A stretch of 64,000 nt of DNA from Methanosarcinales archaeon Met12 (GTDB taxonomy: Archaea; Halobacteriota; UBA148; JAJOKI01): assembly GCA_002813105.2 (NCBI GenBank), contig CP017966.2:664312-728311 (forward strand). Direction: 5' to 3'. The number at the start of each line of letters is the position of its first letter. Within the stretch, counting starts at the first letter, position 1. Positions 17,531-26,812 of the stretch are shown here, piece by piece. The notes below the pieces were generated by a model. That model was not told the DNA's origin. It saw only the letters and a list, made by a program, of their open reading frames with translations, and searched no databases. Both the position numbers and the translations under genes were made by a program.

Positions 17531-18676
17531 CTACTTTAAAAAGGCCCTAATCCTCTCCAGCGCCTCTTTGATTTCATTCCGTGATACTGCATACGCACAT
17601 CGCACAAATCCTGCGCCAGATTCGCCGAAGACGTCACCTGGAACGACGGCGACTTTCTGCTCTTTGAGCAGCTCTTCTGCAAATTCTTTAGAGGTCATTC
17701 CGGTATTCTTTATCGATGGAAACGCATAGAAAGCGCCCCTGGGCTCAAAACAATCGAGACCAAGGTCGTTCAGCCCCTTGACGATGAGTCTTCTTCTCCT
17801 GTCATATTCATGGACCATTTCAGTTACATTGTCCTTGCCGTTTTTCAATGCATCGATAGCAGCCATCTGAGCGGTAATCGGAGCACACAGCATCGTATAT
17901 TGATGTATCTTTAGCATAGCACCAATTATTTCCGGGTCACCAAGAGCGTAGCCGATGCGCCATCCTGTCATCGCATACGACTTTGAAAATCCATTGAGTA
18001 ATATCGTCCTGTCCTGCATCCCGTTCAACGATGCAAAACAAGTGTGCCTTCCTTCATATGTTAGTCGGTCATACACCTCGTCGGATATCGCTATCAAGTC
18101 ATATTCTACGATGACGTCCGCAATCTCCTCCAGTTCCTTTTTCTTCATGGTTGCACCTGTTGGATTGTTCGGATAATTGAATATGACTGCCTTTGTCTTC
18201 TTCGTGATCTTCTCCTTTATCTGCTCCGGGGTGACCTTGAAATCATTGGATATATTCGTGGAAACTGGTACGGGTTTTCCACCTGCAAGTACAACACATG
18301 AGTTATACGAGACGTAGCAAGGCTCTACGACGATGACCTCGTCCCCAGGATTTACAATAGCGCGACTGCAAAGGTCTATCGCCTCGCTCACTCCGGTGGT
18401 GACCAGTACCTGATCCTCTGGATTATAATAAATGCCGTAATCTGAATCTATCTGCAGGGATATTTCATCTCTAAGTTCGCGCAATCCCCAGTTGGACGTG
18501 TAAGACGTATATCCCTTTTCCAGAGAGTATATGCATGCCTCTCGTATGGACCATGGTGTGACGAAATCAGGCTCGCCCACGCCAAGCGAGATAACGTCAT
18601 CCATCCCTACAATCATCTCAAAGAATTTTCGAATTCCCGATGGAGGGATTTGTTGAACTCTATCTGCAACTTTCAT
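17531..18676 (-). CDS. Class I PLP-dependent aminotransferase
   Basis: 381 aa. Fold type I aminotransferase: the PLP lysine is K232 in NGFSKSYAMTGWR, substrate-carboxylate Arg in GFVRCAYA near the C-terminus, and N/D/Y ligands in NYPNNPTG and ISDEVYDRL. Close to archaeal AspC/AlaT-type enzymes; substrate cannot be fixed from sequence. Its start overlaps the stop of an Lrp-type regulator, a common archaeal pairing that suggests amino-acid-responsive control. Confidence 0.88.
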   Translation of the reverse strand: MKVADRVQQIPPSGIRKFFEMIVGMDDVISLGVGEPDFVTPWSIREACIYSLEKGYTSYTSNWGLRELRDEISLQIDSDYGIYYNPEDQVLVTTGVSEAIDLCSRAIVNPGDEVIVVEPCYVSYNSCVVLAGGKPVPVSTNISNDFKVTPEQIKEKITKKTKAVIFNYPNNPTGATMKKKELEEIADVIVEYDLIAISDEVYDRLTYEGRHTCFASLNGMQDRTILLNGFSKSYAMTGWRIGYALGDPEIIGAMLKIHQYTMLCAPITAQMAAIDALKNGKDNVTEMVHEYDRRRRLIVKGLNDLGLDCFEPRGAFYAFPSIKNTGMTSKEFAEELLKEQKVAVVPGDVFGESGAGFVRCAYAVSRNEIKEALERIRAFLK

Positions 18677-19158
18677 AGGGTTATCGCCAGCCTTTTGGGC
18701 TCTTCTTTTCCGTAGAAGATGTCGCCACCTTCTTTATATGTTCTGAGTATGAAGTGAGTGACAGTGCCCTGTATCTGCTCCAGTGGCGCTATCTTTTCAG
18801 CGACGAAGAATGCCACATCTCTCATCGTCTGGCCCTTGACTAATAAAGATAGGTCATGACCTCCAGATATCAAGCGGACGGAGATGACCTCCGGGAACTT
18901 GGCAATACGCTCTGCAATAGCATCGTATCCCACGCCCCGTTCTGGAGTGATTTTCACCTCTATCATCGCATACACGTAATCTTTGCCGACCTTGTCCCAG
19001 TTGATTATGGTTTTGTATCTTCGAATGATACCTTCTTTCTCCATTTTCTCTATTGACTTTTTAACCTGGGATTCGGATGCTCCGACCATTGTCGCAATCT
19101 CGCCAGCACCCACTCTTGCATCGTCTTCCAGTATTCTGAGTATCTTTTCTTCCTTCAT
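18673..19158 (-). CDS. Lrp/AsnC-family transcriptional regulator
   Basis: 161 aa. The N-terminal HTH (residues ~1-50, LRILEDDARVGAGEIATMVGASESQVKKSI) is followed by a RAM/ASNC ligand-binding domain (YVYAMIEVKITPERGV, VISVRLISGGHDLSLLV). Upstream of and overlapping the aminotransferase, it likely senses an amino acid and controls that gene. The 104-bp divergent gap to pgk would hold both promoters. Confidence 0.88.
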   Translation of the reverse strand: MKEEKILRILEDDARVGAGEIATMVGASESQVKKSIEKMEKEGIIRRYKTIINWDKVGKDYVYAMIEVKITPERGVGYDAIAERIAKFPEVISVRLISGGHDLSLLVKGQTMRDVAFFVAEKIAPLEQIQGTVTHFILRTYKEGGDIFYGKEEPKRLAITL

Positions 19159-19262
19159 AATTCCGCCTCACATTTGTCTAATTTGGATATACTGAGTAAA
19201 AACCTTTGTGAATAAATATTATATCTTACTACTCTATTTAACTAAACTAGCAGAGGGTACAC

Positions 19263-20492
19263 ATGAAATTAAAATACCTTACGATGGATGATTTTGATGT
19301 CGATGGTAAAGCCGTTTTAGTTCGACTAGACTTAAATTCGCCAATGGACCCTCACACAGGAAAAATCCTCGATGACAAGCGATTGTGGAGCCATATGGAG
19401 ACTTTGAAAAAGCTGGAAAAAGCGAAGACAGTAGTGCTCGCACATCAGAGTCGACCTGGAAAAAGTGATTTCACCACTATGGAACCACATGCTAAACTGT
19501 TGAATAGAATCGTACGACAGAAGGTGGCTTATATAGATGATATTTTCGGCTCTTCTGCACGACGTGCGATCGAGGAGATGGGCATAGGGGAGGTCTTGCT
19601 TCTTGAAAACGTGAGGTTCTATTCTGAGGAAAGGCTCGAACAAGGTCCAGAAGAGCATGCCAAAACGCATCTAGTCAAAAACCTCGCACCATACTTCGAT
19701 CTGTTCATAAACGACGCCTTTGGGTCTGCACACAGGTCTCACGCATCAATGGTGGGATTTACGCATGTAGTCCCGTCTGCGGCAGGTAAACTGATGGAGA
19801 AGGAGATGGGCATATTGGATAGGGTCCTGGTTGGCTCAGACCAGCCACGCATATTCGTGCTCGGTGGAACCAAGACCAACGATGCAATCGATGTCATTAA
19901 AAACGTCCTGTCGAATGACGTCGCCGATAGAGTACTTGTAAGTGGTGTCGTGGCAAATGTGTTTTTGGCCGCATCCGGGGTCGATATAGGGACCAAAAAT
20001 ATGCAACTCATCGAAAAACAAGGGAGTTCGGACGCAATTCCTATGGCAAAAGCGCTGCTCAAAAAATTTGACGGCAGGATAGGGGTGCCAAGAGATGTGG
20101 CACTAAATAAAAAAGGCAAACGTTTTGAAGTTAACATAGATGCGCTGCCTGTCAAATATCCGATATTTGACATAGGCATAGAATCTACCATGGCCTTCGC
20201 CGATGAAATCAAAAATGCTGGAACTGTGGTATTGAATGGCGCCGCAGGGGTTTTCGAGGAGAAAGAGTTTGCCCTGGGAACGTTTGAGATTCTGGAAGCC
20301 GCTACAAAAGCGAAATTTGCCGTGATAGGCGGAGGGCACACTGGAGCTGCAATGCGAAAGGTTGGGCTGGAGAAAAATGTTGCACACATAAGCACTGGCG
20401 GAGGTGCATGTATCATATCCCTCGCCGGGAAGGAATTGCCAGCGATAGCCGCGCTAAGGAACTCAGCGAAACGGTTTAAATCCATGCGGTAA
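19263..20492 (+). CDS. pgk: Phosphoglycerate kinase
   Basis: 409 aa, archaeal length. Signature VLVRLDLNSP near residues 19-28 and the substrate-binding DxNxP and HRSHAS blocks are present, with GGGHTGAAM in the C-terminal nucleotide domain. Interconverts 1,3-bisphosphoglycerate and 3-phosphoglycerate in cytoplasmic glycolysis/gluconeogenesis. GAGGGT lies 6 bp before the ATG. Monocistronic, followed by tRNA-Thr. Confidence 0.95.
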   Translation: MKLKYLTMDDFDVDGKAVLVRLDLNSPMDPHTGKILDDKRLWSHMETLKKLEKAKTVVLAHQSRPGKSDFTTMEPHAKLLNRIVRQKVAYIDDIFGSSARRAIEEMGIGEVLLLENVRFYSEERLEQGPEEHAKTHLVKNLAPYFDLFINDAFGSAHRSHASMVGFTHVVPSAAGKLMEKEMGILDRVLVGSDQPRIFVLGGTKTNDAIDVIKNVLSNDVADRVLVSGVVANVFLAASGVDIGTKNMQLIEKQGSSDAIPMAKALLKKFDGRIGVPRDVALNKKGKRFEVNIDALPVKYPIFDIGIESTMAFADEIKNAGTVVLNGAAGVFEEKEFALGTFEILEAATKAKFAVIGGGHTGAAMRKVGLEKNVAHISTGGGACIISLAGKELPAIAALRNSAKRFKSMR

Positions 20493-20537
20493 CTTTTATA
20501 TCTGTGCCTGTAACATCGTAGTTTGAATAGTTTATGT

Positions 20538-20730
20538 GCCTCGGTGGCTCAGTCTGGAAGAGCGAGTGACTTGTAACAAACTTTTAACAAAAGTTGGTTC
20601 CTGCTTTGCAGAAACAACTTCACTCTGCGTAGCAGATGTAAAGTTTGATCAAAAACGTCCTACGCTCGCTTCGCTCGGTAGGACGGTTGCAGGACATCAC
20701 TAGGTCGCGAGTTCAAATCTCGCCCGGGGC
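20538..20730 (+). tRNA. tRNA-Thr(UGU) with a 120-nt intron
   Basis: Exon 1 is 20538-20575 and exon 2 is 20696-20730. The acceptor stem GCCTCGG/CCGGGGC pairs fully with one G-U. D stem GCTC/GAGC, anticodon stem AGTGA/TCACT, anticodon TGT at 20572-20574, T arm GCGAG-TTCAAAT-CTCGC. The intron sits at the canonical 37/38 site. The junction forms a proper bulge-helix-bulge: central helix CUUG/CAGG, 5' bulge UA^A, 3' bulge AC^A, inner CAA/UUG. No CCA is encoded. Confidence 0.93.
20576..20695 (+). other. tRNA-Thr intron: hairpin-rich element homologous to the tRNA-Leu insert
   Basis: 120 nt folding into consecutive hairpins: AACTTTT/AAAAGTT, CTGC-TTT-GCAG, TCTGC-GTA-GCAGA, and GTCCTAC/GTAGGAC (20657-20684). 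About 110 nt align with the tRNA-Leu insert at 37408-37523, with paired changes that keep stems (for example AAACTT/AAGTTT versus AACCTT/AAGGTT). Much longer and more structured than a minimal archaeal tRNA intron. Confidence 0.85.
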
Positions 20731-20793
20731 TTTTATGACCTGTCGAGTATAGCGAGACAGGTCGTTCTGATGATCAACCTGTCTGCAGGTTGG
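20709..20793 (+). repeat. 85-bp repeat: tRNA-Thr 3' end plus flank, copy A
   Basis: This stretch starts in the T arm of tRNA-Thr and continues 63 bp past its 3' end. It is identical to 37699-37783 at the end of tRNA-Leu, and most of it recurs at 37787-37866. It contains hairpins GACCTGTC/GACAGGTC and AACCTG-TCTG-CAGGTT. As tRNA-Thr is intact here, this is likely the source copy. Confidence 0.9.
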
Positions 20794-20892
20794 AACGGAT
20801 CGACCTGTCGGAACAAAGTGGAGACAGGTCAAATGATCAACCTGCTCACTGCTCCGCAGTGAGAGGGTCTCTACGAAGTAGAGACTCCTTTT
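20731..20892. repeat. Dense palindromic hairpin cluster downstream of tRNA-Thr
   Basis: At least five near-perfect short-loop hairpins follow one another: GACCTGTC/GACAGGTC (20738-20764), AACCTG-TC-TGCAGGTT, a second GACCTGTC/GACAGGTC (20802-20830), CTCACTGC-TCC-GCAGTGAG (20846-20864) and GTCTCTAC-GAA-GTAGAGAC. The 20802-20830 hairpin recurs with two changes at 37544-37572 inside the tRNA-Leu insert. The last hairpin overlaps the 3' end of the DUF5806 gene. Looks like a REP-type repeat family. Confidence 0.75.
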
Positions 20893-21353
20893 TGAAGGTT
20901 GTGGGTGATCTGTCGCAACACCTCTGCGACCCTTAACTGGACATCGACATCCACTCCATCTTCCGAGATTTTGCCCTCTCCGACTTGGAGCAGATGCTCT
21001 ATATTCTCCGCGATTTGGTGAACCATATCGACCATGTCCTCCATGGAGATAAGTCCTGAATAGTATGCATAGAAAAAAGTGGTGCCAGACCTGAGAACTT
21101 TGTCCTTGAACGTTGAATGTGCGGCAGCAACTGCCTGACGCGAATAGGATTCGTTCATAAACGGCACGAGGTCTGGTAGATTCTCTCCAATCCATGTCAT
21201 CTCCGCTCGGTTCGTAGTGGTTCTAAAATCTGCGCATAAGCGCGCAATTGCCCACTCCCTTGCAGTTAGATGGGTACGTTCCTTTAAAAAACGGGTGACC
21301 TCAGCATATTGTTGTTTATCGAGCATTTTAAACTTCTGATATTTTTTAGCCAT
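20871..21353 (-). CDS. DUF5806 family protein
   Basis: 160 aa, all-helical. Recognised by its conserved core: KMLDKQQYAEVTRFLKER, TAREWAIARLCADFRT, WIGENLPDLVPFMNESYS and SGTTFFYAYYSG. This family is found across methanogens and haloarchaea and has no known function. The C-terminal region is acidic and helical. It converges on the tRNA-Thr hairpin cluster, which overlaps its last codons. Confidence 0.72.
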   Translation of the reverse strand: MAKKYQKFKMLDKQQYAEVTRFLKERTHLTAREWAIARLCADFRTTTNRAEMTWIGENLPDLVPFMNESYSRQAVAAAHSTFKDKVLRSGTTFFYAYYSGLISMEDMVDMVHQIAENIEHLLQVGEGKISEDGVDVDVQLRVAEVLRQITHNLQKGVSTS

Positions 21354-21589
21354 GGTATCCCAACCACTGGTTTACGATATTAGTCCATTTCCTTAAAAAA
21401 GTTTTTAAGATGTATCAACAACAATATTAGATGAGGCCATTGTTTAAAGAGAAACATATAATAAAGAGAAACATATAAGATAGAATGAAAGACTATATTA
21501 ACAATGAATGAAAGATTATATTGACAATATAAGACAAACAAGTATATCTCTTTGTGAAAATTGTGATGAAAAAGGAGTTGGACATTAAT

Positions 21590-22702
21590 ATGAAGTCTAT
21601 CGTAGAAGAGGCGCTTACAAGGGCAGAAATGGAAAATGCAGAGGGGCAAAAGTCCCAAAAGAAGGAAATTGGAGAGACGGATGAGGACCTATTTGAAATC
21701 TTAAAGGAGCTCAAAACTACCATACGTGTTTTTGGGTGTGGAGGCGGCGGATCAAATACGATTCAGAGAATAATAGAGGAAGGTATTGAAGGGGTGAACC
21801 TGTTTGCATTGAATACAGATGCTCAACACTTGTTTTATATTCACGCGAATAATAAGATTTTAATAGGGCGGAAGAGGACCAAGGGGCTTGGTTCAGGCAG
21901 CATTCCACAGATTGGGGAGGATGCAGCCAAGGAAAGTGAAGAGACTATCAGGGCGGCGGTGGATGGATCTGATATGGTCTTTATCACATGCGGACTTGGT
22001 GGTGGAACTGGAACCGGGGCGTCCCCGGTAGTTGCAAAAGCTGCCAGAGATGCAGGGGCACTTACCATAGCAATAGTGACCCTTCCTTTCAGGGCAGAGG
22101 GCATGGTCCGGCGAGCAAATGCCGAGGCTGGGCTGGAACGTCTGCGCGAAGTAGTGGATACCGTTATCGTCGTGCCTAATGATAAGTTGCTGGAAATCGC
22201 ACCGCGCCTACCATTACAGGCTGCGTTTAAGGTTGCAGACGAAGTGTTGATGCGTGCAGTTAAGGGGCTTACCGAATTGATTACTAAACCTGGGCTGGTA
22301 AATCTCGACTTTGCAGACGTTAGAACCGTTATGCAAAAAGGTGGAGTTGCCATGATAGGTCTCGGTGAAGCAGACGGCGAGGATAAAGCCATCGAGTCGG
22401 CAAAGAGGGCGTTGAGAAGCCCGTTACTCGACGTCGACGTCTCCGGTGCAACTACTGCATTGGTAAATGTAATTGGCGGAACTGATATGACCGTCGCCGA
22501 GGCAGAAGGAATAATCGAAGAGGTTTATCAGCGCATCGATCCAGATGCACATCTAATCTGGGGGGCGCAGATCGATCCAGCATTGGAGCGGACCATCAAG
22601 ACGATGATAATCGTGACGGGGGTAAAATCGTCTCAGATATATGGGAGAGCAGAGGAACTGAAAGGGACCACTCAAAAGTACGGCATCGACTTCCTAAGAT
22701 GA
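21590..22702 (+). CDS. ftsZ: Cell division protein FtsZ
   Basis: 370 aa from the ATG at 21590; in-frame starts at 21554 (GTG) and 21566 would add up to 12 residues. Tubulin/FtsZ signature GGGTGTG, N-terminal [11 protein letters not shown]7-loop residues and [11 protein letters not shown] are present. The polymerising GTPase forms the division ring. An acidic helical N-terminal tail (about 45 aa) precedes the GTPase, and the C-terminal tail is short. GGAG at 21574-21577 is 12 bases before 21590, slightly far. Upstream of secE-spt5-ribosomal genes, a conserved euryarchaeal order. Confidence 0.94.
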   Translation: MKSIVEEALTRAEMENAEGQKSQKKEIGETDEDLFEILKELKTTIRVFGCGGGGSNTIQRIIEEGIEGVNLFALNTDAQHLFYIHANNKILIGRKRTKGLGSGSIPQIGEDAAKESEETIRAAVDGSDMVFITCGLGGGTGTGASPVVAKAARDAGALTIAIVTLPFRAEGMVRRANAEAGLERLREVVDTVIVVPNDKLLEIAPRLPLQAAFKVADEVLMRAVKGLTELITKPGLVNLDFADVRTVMQKGGVAMIGLGEADGEDKAIESAKRALRSPLLDVDVSGATTALVNVIGGTDMTVAEAEGIIEEVYQRIDPDAHLIWGAQIDPALERTIKTMIIVTGVKSSQIYGRAEELKGTTQKYGIDFLR

Positions 22703-22801
22703 TATCAATTGTCATGACTTAAAAGGTATTTTTACGTTGAGTTTAATGACATGTGATACTTTGGGTATATTTTATAATGCCGTTTATCGGACGGTGAAAC
22801 G

Positions 22802-23017
22802 TTGGCGAAAAGAATTGACAGCAGGGCATTAGATGGCAATATATCAACAAAAATTAATGAGTATATGAGGATAATCAGGTTAGCCAGAAAACCTAGTAAA
22901 GAAGAGTTCAATATGGTCTCAAAGGTCTGTATAATGGGCGCCCTATCGATCGGCTTAATCGGATTTTTATTATACTTCGTATTAAGCCTTCTGCCGCAGT
23001 TACTCATAGGCAACTAG
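22802..23017 (+). CDS. secE: Protein translocase subunit SecE (Sec61 gamma)
   Basis: 71 aa from a TTG start; no ATG is available in frame. A cytoplasmic amphipathic helix (INEYMRIIRLARKPSKEEFNMVSKV) is followed by one transmembrane helix (IGLIGFLLYFVLSLLPQLL). The short archaeal/eukaryotic form clamps SecY in the membrane. Directly upstream of spt5, the standard archaeal arrangement. Confidence 0.9.
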   Translation: MAKRIDSRALDGNISTKINEYMRIIRLARKPSKEEFNMVSKVCIMGALSIGLIGFLLYFVLSLLPQLLIGN

Positions 23018-23035
23018 ATTTTTGGGGAGGATAGT

Positions 23036-23500
23036 ATGGATGATAAAACAACCATCTATGTGGTTAAAACGACTGCCAATCAAGAAAGACCTGTCGCTAA
23101 CCTGCTTGCACAGGCGACGGTCAAAGGGGGCTATGACATCAGGGCAATATTAGTTCCACACGAGTTGAAGGGATATGTACTGATCGAGTCACCTGCGAAG
23201 GAGATCGTAGATGAGGCCATTCATGGTATTCCGCATACGAGAGGTTTGGTTAAAGGACAATCCAGCCTTGCTGAAATAGAGCATTTCCTGACGCCGAAGC
23301 CGAGCGTTACAGGCATCTCAGATGGTTGTATTGTAGAATTGATAGCCGGACCATTTAAGGGAGAGAAGGCACGAGTCAAGCGAGTGGACGAGGGCCATGA
23401 GGAGATCACAGTTGAGTTATTTGAAGCGATGGTACCAATACCTATCACGATCAGGGGGGACCACGTTAGGGTATTGGGCAAAGAGGAATCTGAGGGTTAA
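23036..23500 (+). CDS. spt5: Transcription elongation factor Spt5 (NusG-like)
   Basis: 154 aa. NGN domain (residues ~1-90, [18 protein letters not shown]) and C-terminal KOW domain ([21 protein letters not shown]). It pairs with Spt4 on the RNA polymerase clamp to raise processivity. Shine-Dalgarno GGGGAGGAT lies directly upstream. Co-transcribed with secE and the ribosomal genes. Confidence 0.94.
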   Translation: MDDKTTIYVVKTTANQERPVANLLAQATVKGGYDIRAILVPHELKGYVLIESPAKEIVDEAIHGIPHTRGLVKGQSSLAEIEHFLTPKPSVTGISDGCIVELIAGPFKGEKARVKRVDEGHEEITVELFEAMVPIPITIRGDHVRVLGKEESEG

Positions 23501-23523
23501 ATAAAGAGGTAACACACCATATC

Positions 23524-24003
23524 ATGGCTGAAACGATAGAAGTTCTTGTAGCAGGGGGACAGGCAAATCCAGGGCCGCCATTGGGACCAGCATTAGGACC
23601 ACTTGGAATAAATATCAAGCAGGTAGTCGAGGATATCAACGAAAAGACGAAAGAGTTTAACGGAATGCAAGTCCCCGTCAAGGTCATCGTAGATGATGCC
23701 AAAAACGTATCCATAGAAGTGGGGACTCCACCCACATCTGCGCTGATAATGCAAGAACTTGGGATACAAAAAGCCCCTGGTGCGGCTGGAACCGATTCAG
23801 TAAACGACCTCTCCATGGAGCAGGCGGCAAGAATTGCCAGGATGAAGATGGATAGCATGCTCTCAACTACGCTTAAAAAAGCCACAAAAGAGGTCATCGG
23901 CACATGTGTTTCAATGGGCGTTATCGTGGATGGAAAAAGCGCTAAAGATGCCTTGAAGGATATTGATAAAGGAGAATACGACAGCGTATTCGCCAACCGA
24001 TAG
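23524..24003 (+). CDS. rpl11: Large ribosomal subunit protein uL11
   Basis: 159 aa. N-terminal signature GGQANPGPPLGPALGPLGINIKQ (split here) identifies L11, with the C-terminal rRNA-binding domain ending DIDKGEYDSVFANR. Forms the base of the stalk at the GTPase centre. AGAGGTAA precedes the ATG. First ribosomal gene of the L11-L1-L10-L12 run. Confidence 0.96.
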   Translation: MAETIEVLVAGGQANPGPPLGPALGPLGINIKQVVEDINEKTKEFNGMQVPVKVIVDDAKNVSIEVGTPPTSALIMQELGIQKAPGAAGTDSVNDLSMEQAARIARMKMDSMLSTTLKKATKEVIGTCVSMGVIVDGKSAKDALKDIDKGEYDSVFANR

Positions 24004-24095
24004 TTTAAAATATGTGCTTGGTCAATTTGAGAACTCACAATTCGATAAATGCATCGTAGGAGATCGTCTGATCGTAATACACTACGAGGGATAAT

Positions 24096-24734
24096 ATGGC
24101 GCGCAAAGATATATTACAGGCCGTTAAAACGGCTTTAAGCTCACCGGAACGTAATTTTACCGAAAGCGTTGACCTGGCGATCAATCTTAAAAATATCGAC
24201 ATGGGTCAACCTCAAAATAGGATCGATGAAGCGGTAGTTCTCCCAAGTGGATTGGGCAAGCCGGTGAAAATAGCAGTTTTTGCCTCGGATGAGTTGGCCA
24301 TAGTGGCGAAGGAAGCGGGAGCAGATATGATTCTTCCGCCAGAACAGATTGAGATACTTAAAAAAGATAAGACTAAGGCCAAATCCATCGCCGATGAATA
24401 TGATTTCATCCTCGCCGAAGTGCAACTAATGCCATCGATAGGCAAAAACTTGGGACAGGTCCTGGGTCCACGCGGTAAAATACCGTACCCGGTCCCTCCA
24501 AACGAGGACATAACTCCGATAATCAAGAAACTGCGAAAGACGGTAAAATTGAAGTCCAGGGATAAAAAGACGTTTCATACGATGGTCGGATGTAAGTCCA
24601 TGGCGCCAGAAGAGATAGCTGCCAACATCGAGGCGATTCTCAGGCACATCGAGGCGAAACTTGAAGGGGGAGCCCAGAATATTCGTTCGATTTATGTGAA
24701 AACCACGATGGGACCTGCAGAGAAGGTGATGTAA
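24096..24734 (+). CDS. rpl1: Large ribosomal subunit protein uL1
   Basis: 212 aa, typical archaeal length. Contains GRNLGQVLGPRGKIPYP-like core (here GKNLGQVLGPRGK) and a C-terminal SIYVKTTMGP. Binds 23S rRNA at the L1 stalk; archaeal L1 also represses its own operon by binding the mRNA, though the site is not resolved here. GAGGGAT is the Shine-Dalgarno. A 92-bp spacer separates it from rpl11. Confidence 0.96.
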   Translation: MARKDILQAVKTALSSPERNFTESVDLAINLKNIDMGQPQNRIDEAVVLPSGLGKPVKIAVFASDELAIVAKEAGADMILPPEQIEILKKDKTKAKSIADEYDFILAEVQLMPSIGKNLGQVLGPRGKIPYPVPPNEDITPIIKKLRKTVKLKSRDKKTFHTMVGCKSMAPEEIAANIEAILRHIEAKLEGGAQNIRSIYVKTTMGPAEKVM

Positions 24735-24735
24735 G

Positions 24736-25671
24736 ATGGCAGAAGTGCACAGCACCCACATTCCAAAATGGAAGAAGGACGAAATCGAAGAGATTAAAGA
24801 GTCCATTAATTCCCATCCTGCAGTGGGCATAGTAAATGTTCATGGAATCCCAGCAAGACAATTGCAGCAGATTAGGGCGGAGTTATATGGGTCGGCCATT
24901 CTGAAGATAGCCCGAAATACGCTCATCGAAAGGGCGCTTGATGAATCTGATGAAAAGGTCCGCGTGCTGAAAGAATTTATTGAGGGACAAACTGCGCTGT
25001 TGTTCACCGAACTAAATCCATTCAAATTGCAAAGACTAATAGAAAAAAACAAGTCATCTGCGCCAGCAAAGCCAGGAGACATCGCTCCATGTGACATCAT
25101 CATAGAAAAAGGTCCAACTCCCTTTAAACCAGGTCCAATAGTGGGAGAGTTCCAGAATGTCGGGGTGCCCGCTGCGATCGAGGGCGGCAAGGTGGTAATC
25201 CGGGAGCGTAAAGTCCTTGTCAAGGCAGGCGACAAAATTCAGCAGCAGGTTGCAGATATCTTGACAAAACTTGAGATATATCCGATGGAGGTCGGCTTGA
25301 ATCTAAGAGCAGTATATGAAGAGGGAATGATATTCAGGCCTGATATATTGGCGGTCGACGAATCCAAATACTTCTCGGATTTCATGACTGCCGTGCGTAA
25401 TGCTTTTAACCTATCGATTAATATCGCATATCCGACCAGTGCATCAATTCGAGTATTACTGCAAAAGGCATCCGTCGAAGCGAGAAGTTTGGCGATTAAT
25501 GCGATGATATTTGAGCCAGATGTCATCGATGCACTGCTTGCAAAAGCAAATCTTCAAATGGTATCTCTGACAGCCAAACTTTCAGAGAAAGCCCTAGAGT
25601 CAAAATCCGAACGGGCGTCAGAAGAAGCAGGTGAAGTTAAAGAAGGAGAAGAGATATATAAACGGGCTTGA
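24736..25671 (+). CDS. rpl10: Large ribosomal subunit protein uL10 (P0)
   Basis: 311 aa. N-terminal rRNA-binding domain (KWKKDEIEEIKESI, ARNTLIERAL) is followed by the archaeal/eukaryotic insertion, then C-terminal helices that recruit L12 dimers. The usual DDDMGFGLFD tail is absent; the protein ends in an acidic stretch (EEAGEVKEGEEIYKRA). Starts 1 bp after the rpl1 stop. Confidence 0.94.
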   Translation: MAEVHSTHIPKWKKDEIEEIKESINSHPAVGIVNVHGIPARQLQQIRAELYGSAILKIARNTLIERALDESDEKVRVLKEFIEGQTALLFTELNPFKLQRLIEKNKSSAPAKPGDIAPCDIIIEKGPTPFKPGPIVGEFQNVGVPAAIEGGKVVIRERKVLVKAGDKIQQQVADILTKLEIYPMEVGLNLRAVYEEGMIFRPDILAVDESKYFSDFMTAVRNAFNLSINIAYPTSASIRVLLQKASVEARSLAINAMIFEPDVIDALLAKANLQMVSLTAKLSEKALESKSERASEEAGEVKEGEEIYKRA

Positions 25672-25711
25672 GTTCGTTATTGTTATAATCAAAAAAGAGG
25701 TGTTATAGGAT

Positions 25712-26023
25712 ATGGAATATGTATACGCAGCACTTATACTACACAATGCTGGAAAGAATGTGGATGAAAATGGCATTACCGCCGTATTAAAGGCGGCAGG
25801 TATCGATGCCGATATGTCGCGAGTAAAAGCGCTTGTAGCCGCACTCGACGGCGTCAATATAGACGAGGCCATTGCACAAGCGGCGTTTGCACCGGCGGCG
25901 CCAACGCAGGCTGCACCAACTGTTAAGGAAAAGAAGGAAGAAGGTAAAAAAGAGGAAAAGAAGGAAAAAGAAGAGAAAACGGAAGAAGCCGGAATGGAGG
26001 GGCTTAGTGCTCTGTTCGGTTAA
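25712..26023 (+). CDS. rpl12: Large ribosomal subunit protein P1/L12
   Basis: 103 aa. N-terminal dimerisation helices ([21 protein letters not shown]), an Ala/Pro hinge ([13 protein letters not shown]), a Lys/Glu-rich stretch and the conserved tail MEGLSALFG that recruits translational GTPases. Strong GAGGTG before the start. A T-rich run just after the stop (CACTTTTTAATTT) probably terminates the operon. Confidence 0.96.
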   Translation: MEYVYAALILHNAGKNVDENGITAVLKAAGIDADMSRVKALVAALDGVNIDEAIAQAAFAPAAPTQAAPTVKEKKEEGKKEEKKEKEEKTEEAGMEGLSALFG

Positions 26024-26399
26024 ATCACTTTTTAATTTCCTGTCCCAGAGAGAAGTTTTTAAGTTTCAGCACGTAAGGGTAATCTACTTGTCTGGGAGAG
26101 CAAGATATCGGCTCTGTAGAACCCTCCTCTCAATTACTACAGAAATCAAGCCAAGGAGACCAAGCTAGTGATACACAATATCGATAGAGGGGTGTTGAAA
26201 TTCTCGTAGGAATTACAACTGTAGCAATTCAAAGAATTGCTATTCCGTCTAAATGTCCCAAATCAAAGATTTGCGGACTCCGTCTAACTCTTCCGAGTTA
26301 GTCGGCTTTGATTTAGTCGGTGTTTCATCTGTGACATCAGACATTTATGTTCGTTCAGATAGAGGGTTTCTACAAGGCCGAATTAATGGAAAGATTAAC
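26024..26399. repeat. Spacer with serial short-loop hairpins
   Basis: 376 bp without a credible gene. After the rpl12 terminator it contains an imperfect palindrome GTTGAAATTC...GAATTACAAC (26193-26219), AGCAATTC-AA-AGAATTGCT (26222-26241), CAAATC-AA-AGATTTG (26260-26274) and CTAACTC-TTC-CGAGTTAG (26283-26301). An open frame through these hairpins joins the PH gene but is low complexity and probably not translated. Confidence 0.6.
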
Positions 26400-26807
26400 A
26401 TGTGGGAACTCGAACAACATTTACAAAAAGATGAGAAGATTGAATATGAAGGAACTCCTGAATGGATAGGATACTTTTGGAAATTTTGTCTTGGGATAAT
26501 AACAATTCCACTTCTAATCGGAGTTCTAATTATCGGGTGGGTTATTATACAAAAATTATCTACAAAATATGCAATAACAGATAAGCGAGTCATGGATAGA
26601 TATGGAGTTATTTCAGAAGACTTTAAATCCGCCTCGTTTAAACATATTACCTCTGTTAGAACAAAGCAAGGAATAATTGGAAAAATGTTCAATTTTGGTG
26701 ATATAATTATTGATACCGCAGGTAGTGGTATTGTGTTTGAGTTTGTTTGGAAGTATGTAAAAAATCCAATCCAAGTGAAAAACCAAATAGAAAAACATAT
26801 CGATTAA
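26400..26807 (+). CDS. Bacterial-PH (bPH2/YdbS-like) membrane protein
   Basis: 135 aa from the ATG at 26400 (MWELEQHLQKDEKIEYEG). One long hydrophobic segment, possibly a hairpin pair (FWKFCLGIITIPLLIGVLIIGWVII), is followed by a bPH2 domain with the family motif YAITDKRVMDRYGVISED and ITSVRTKQGIIGKMFNFGDI. Function unknown. Base composition is more AT-rich than the ribosomal operon upstream, and the gene is bracketed by hairpin repeats, suggesting an acquired cassette. Confidence 0.72.
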   Translation: MWELEQHLQKDEKIEYEGTPEWIGYFWKFCLGIITIPLLIGVLIIGWVIIQKLSTKYAITDKRVMDRYGVISEDFKSASFKHITSVRTKQGIIGKMFNFGDIIIDTAGSGIVFEFVWKYVKNPIQVKNQIEKHID

Positions 26808-26812
26808 TTTTT

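Noticed and set aside
26080..26160. A tRNA-like sequence after rpl12
   Set aside because: No consistent acceptor or T arm (GTTCRANTC) could be aligned; only scattered short palindromes are present.
26253..26399. N-terminal extension of the PH-domain protein
   Set aside because: The 49 upstream codons are made of the hairpin repeats and have no protein-like conservation features; the ATG at 26400 fits the domain start.
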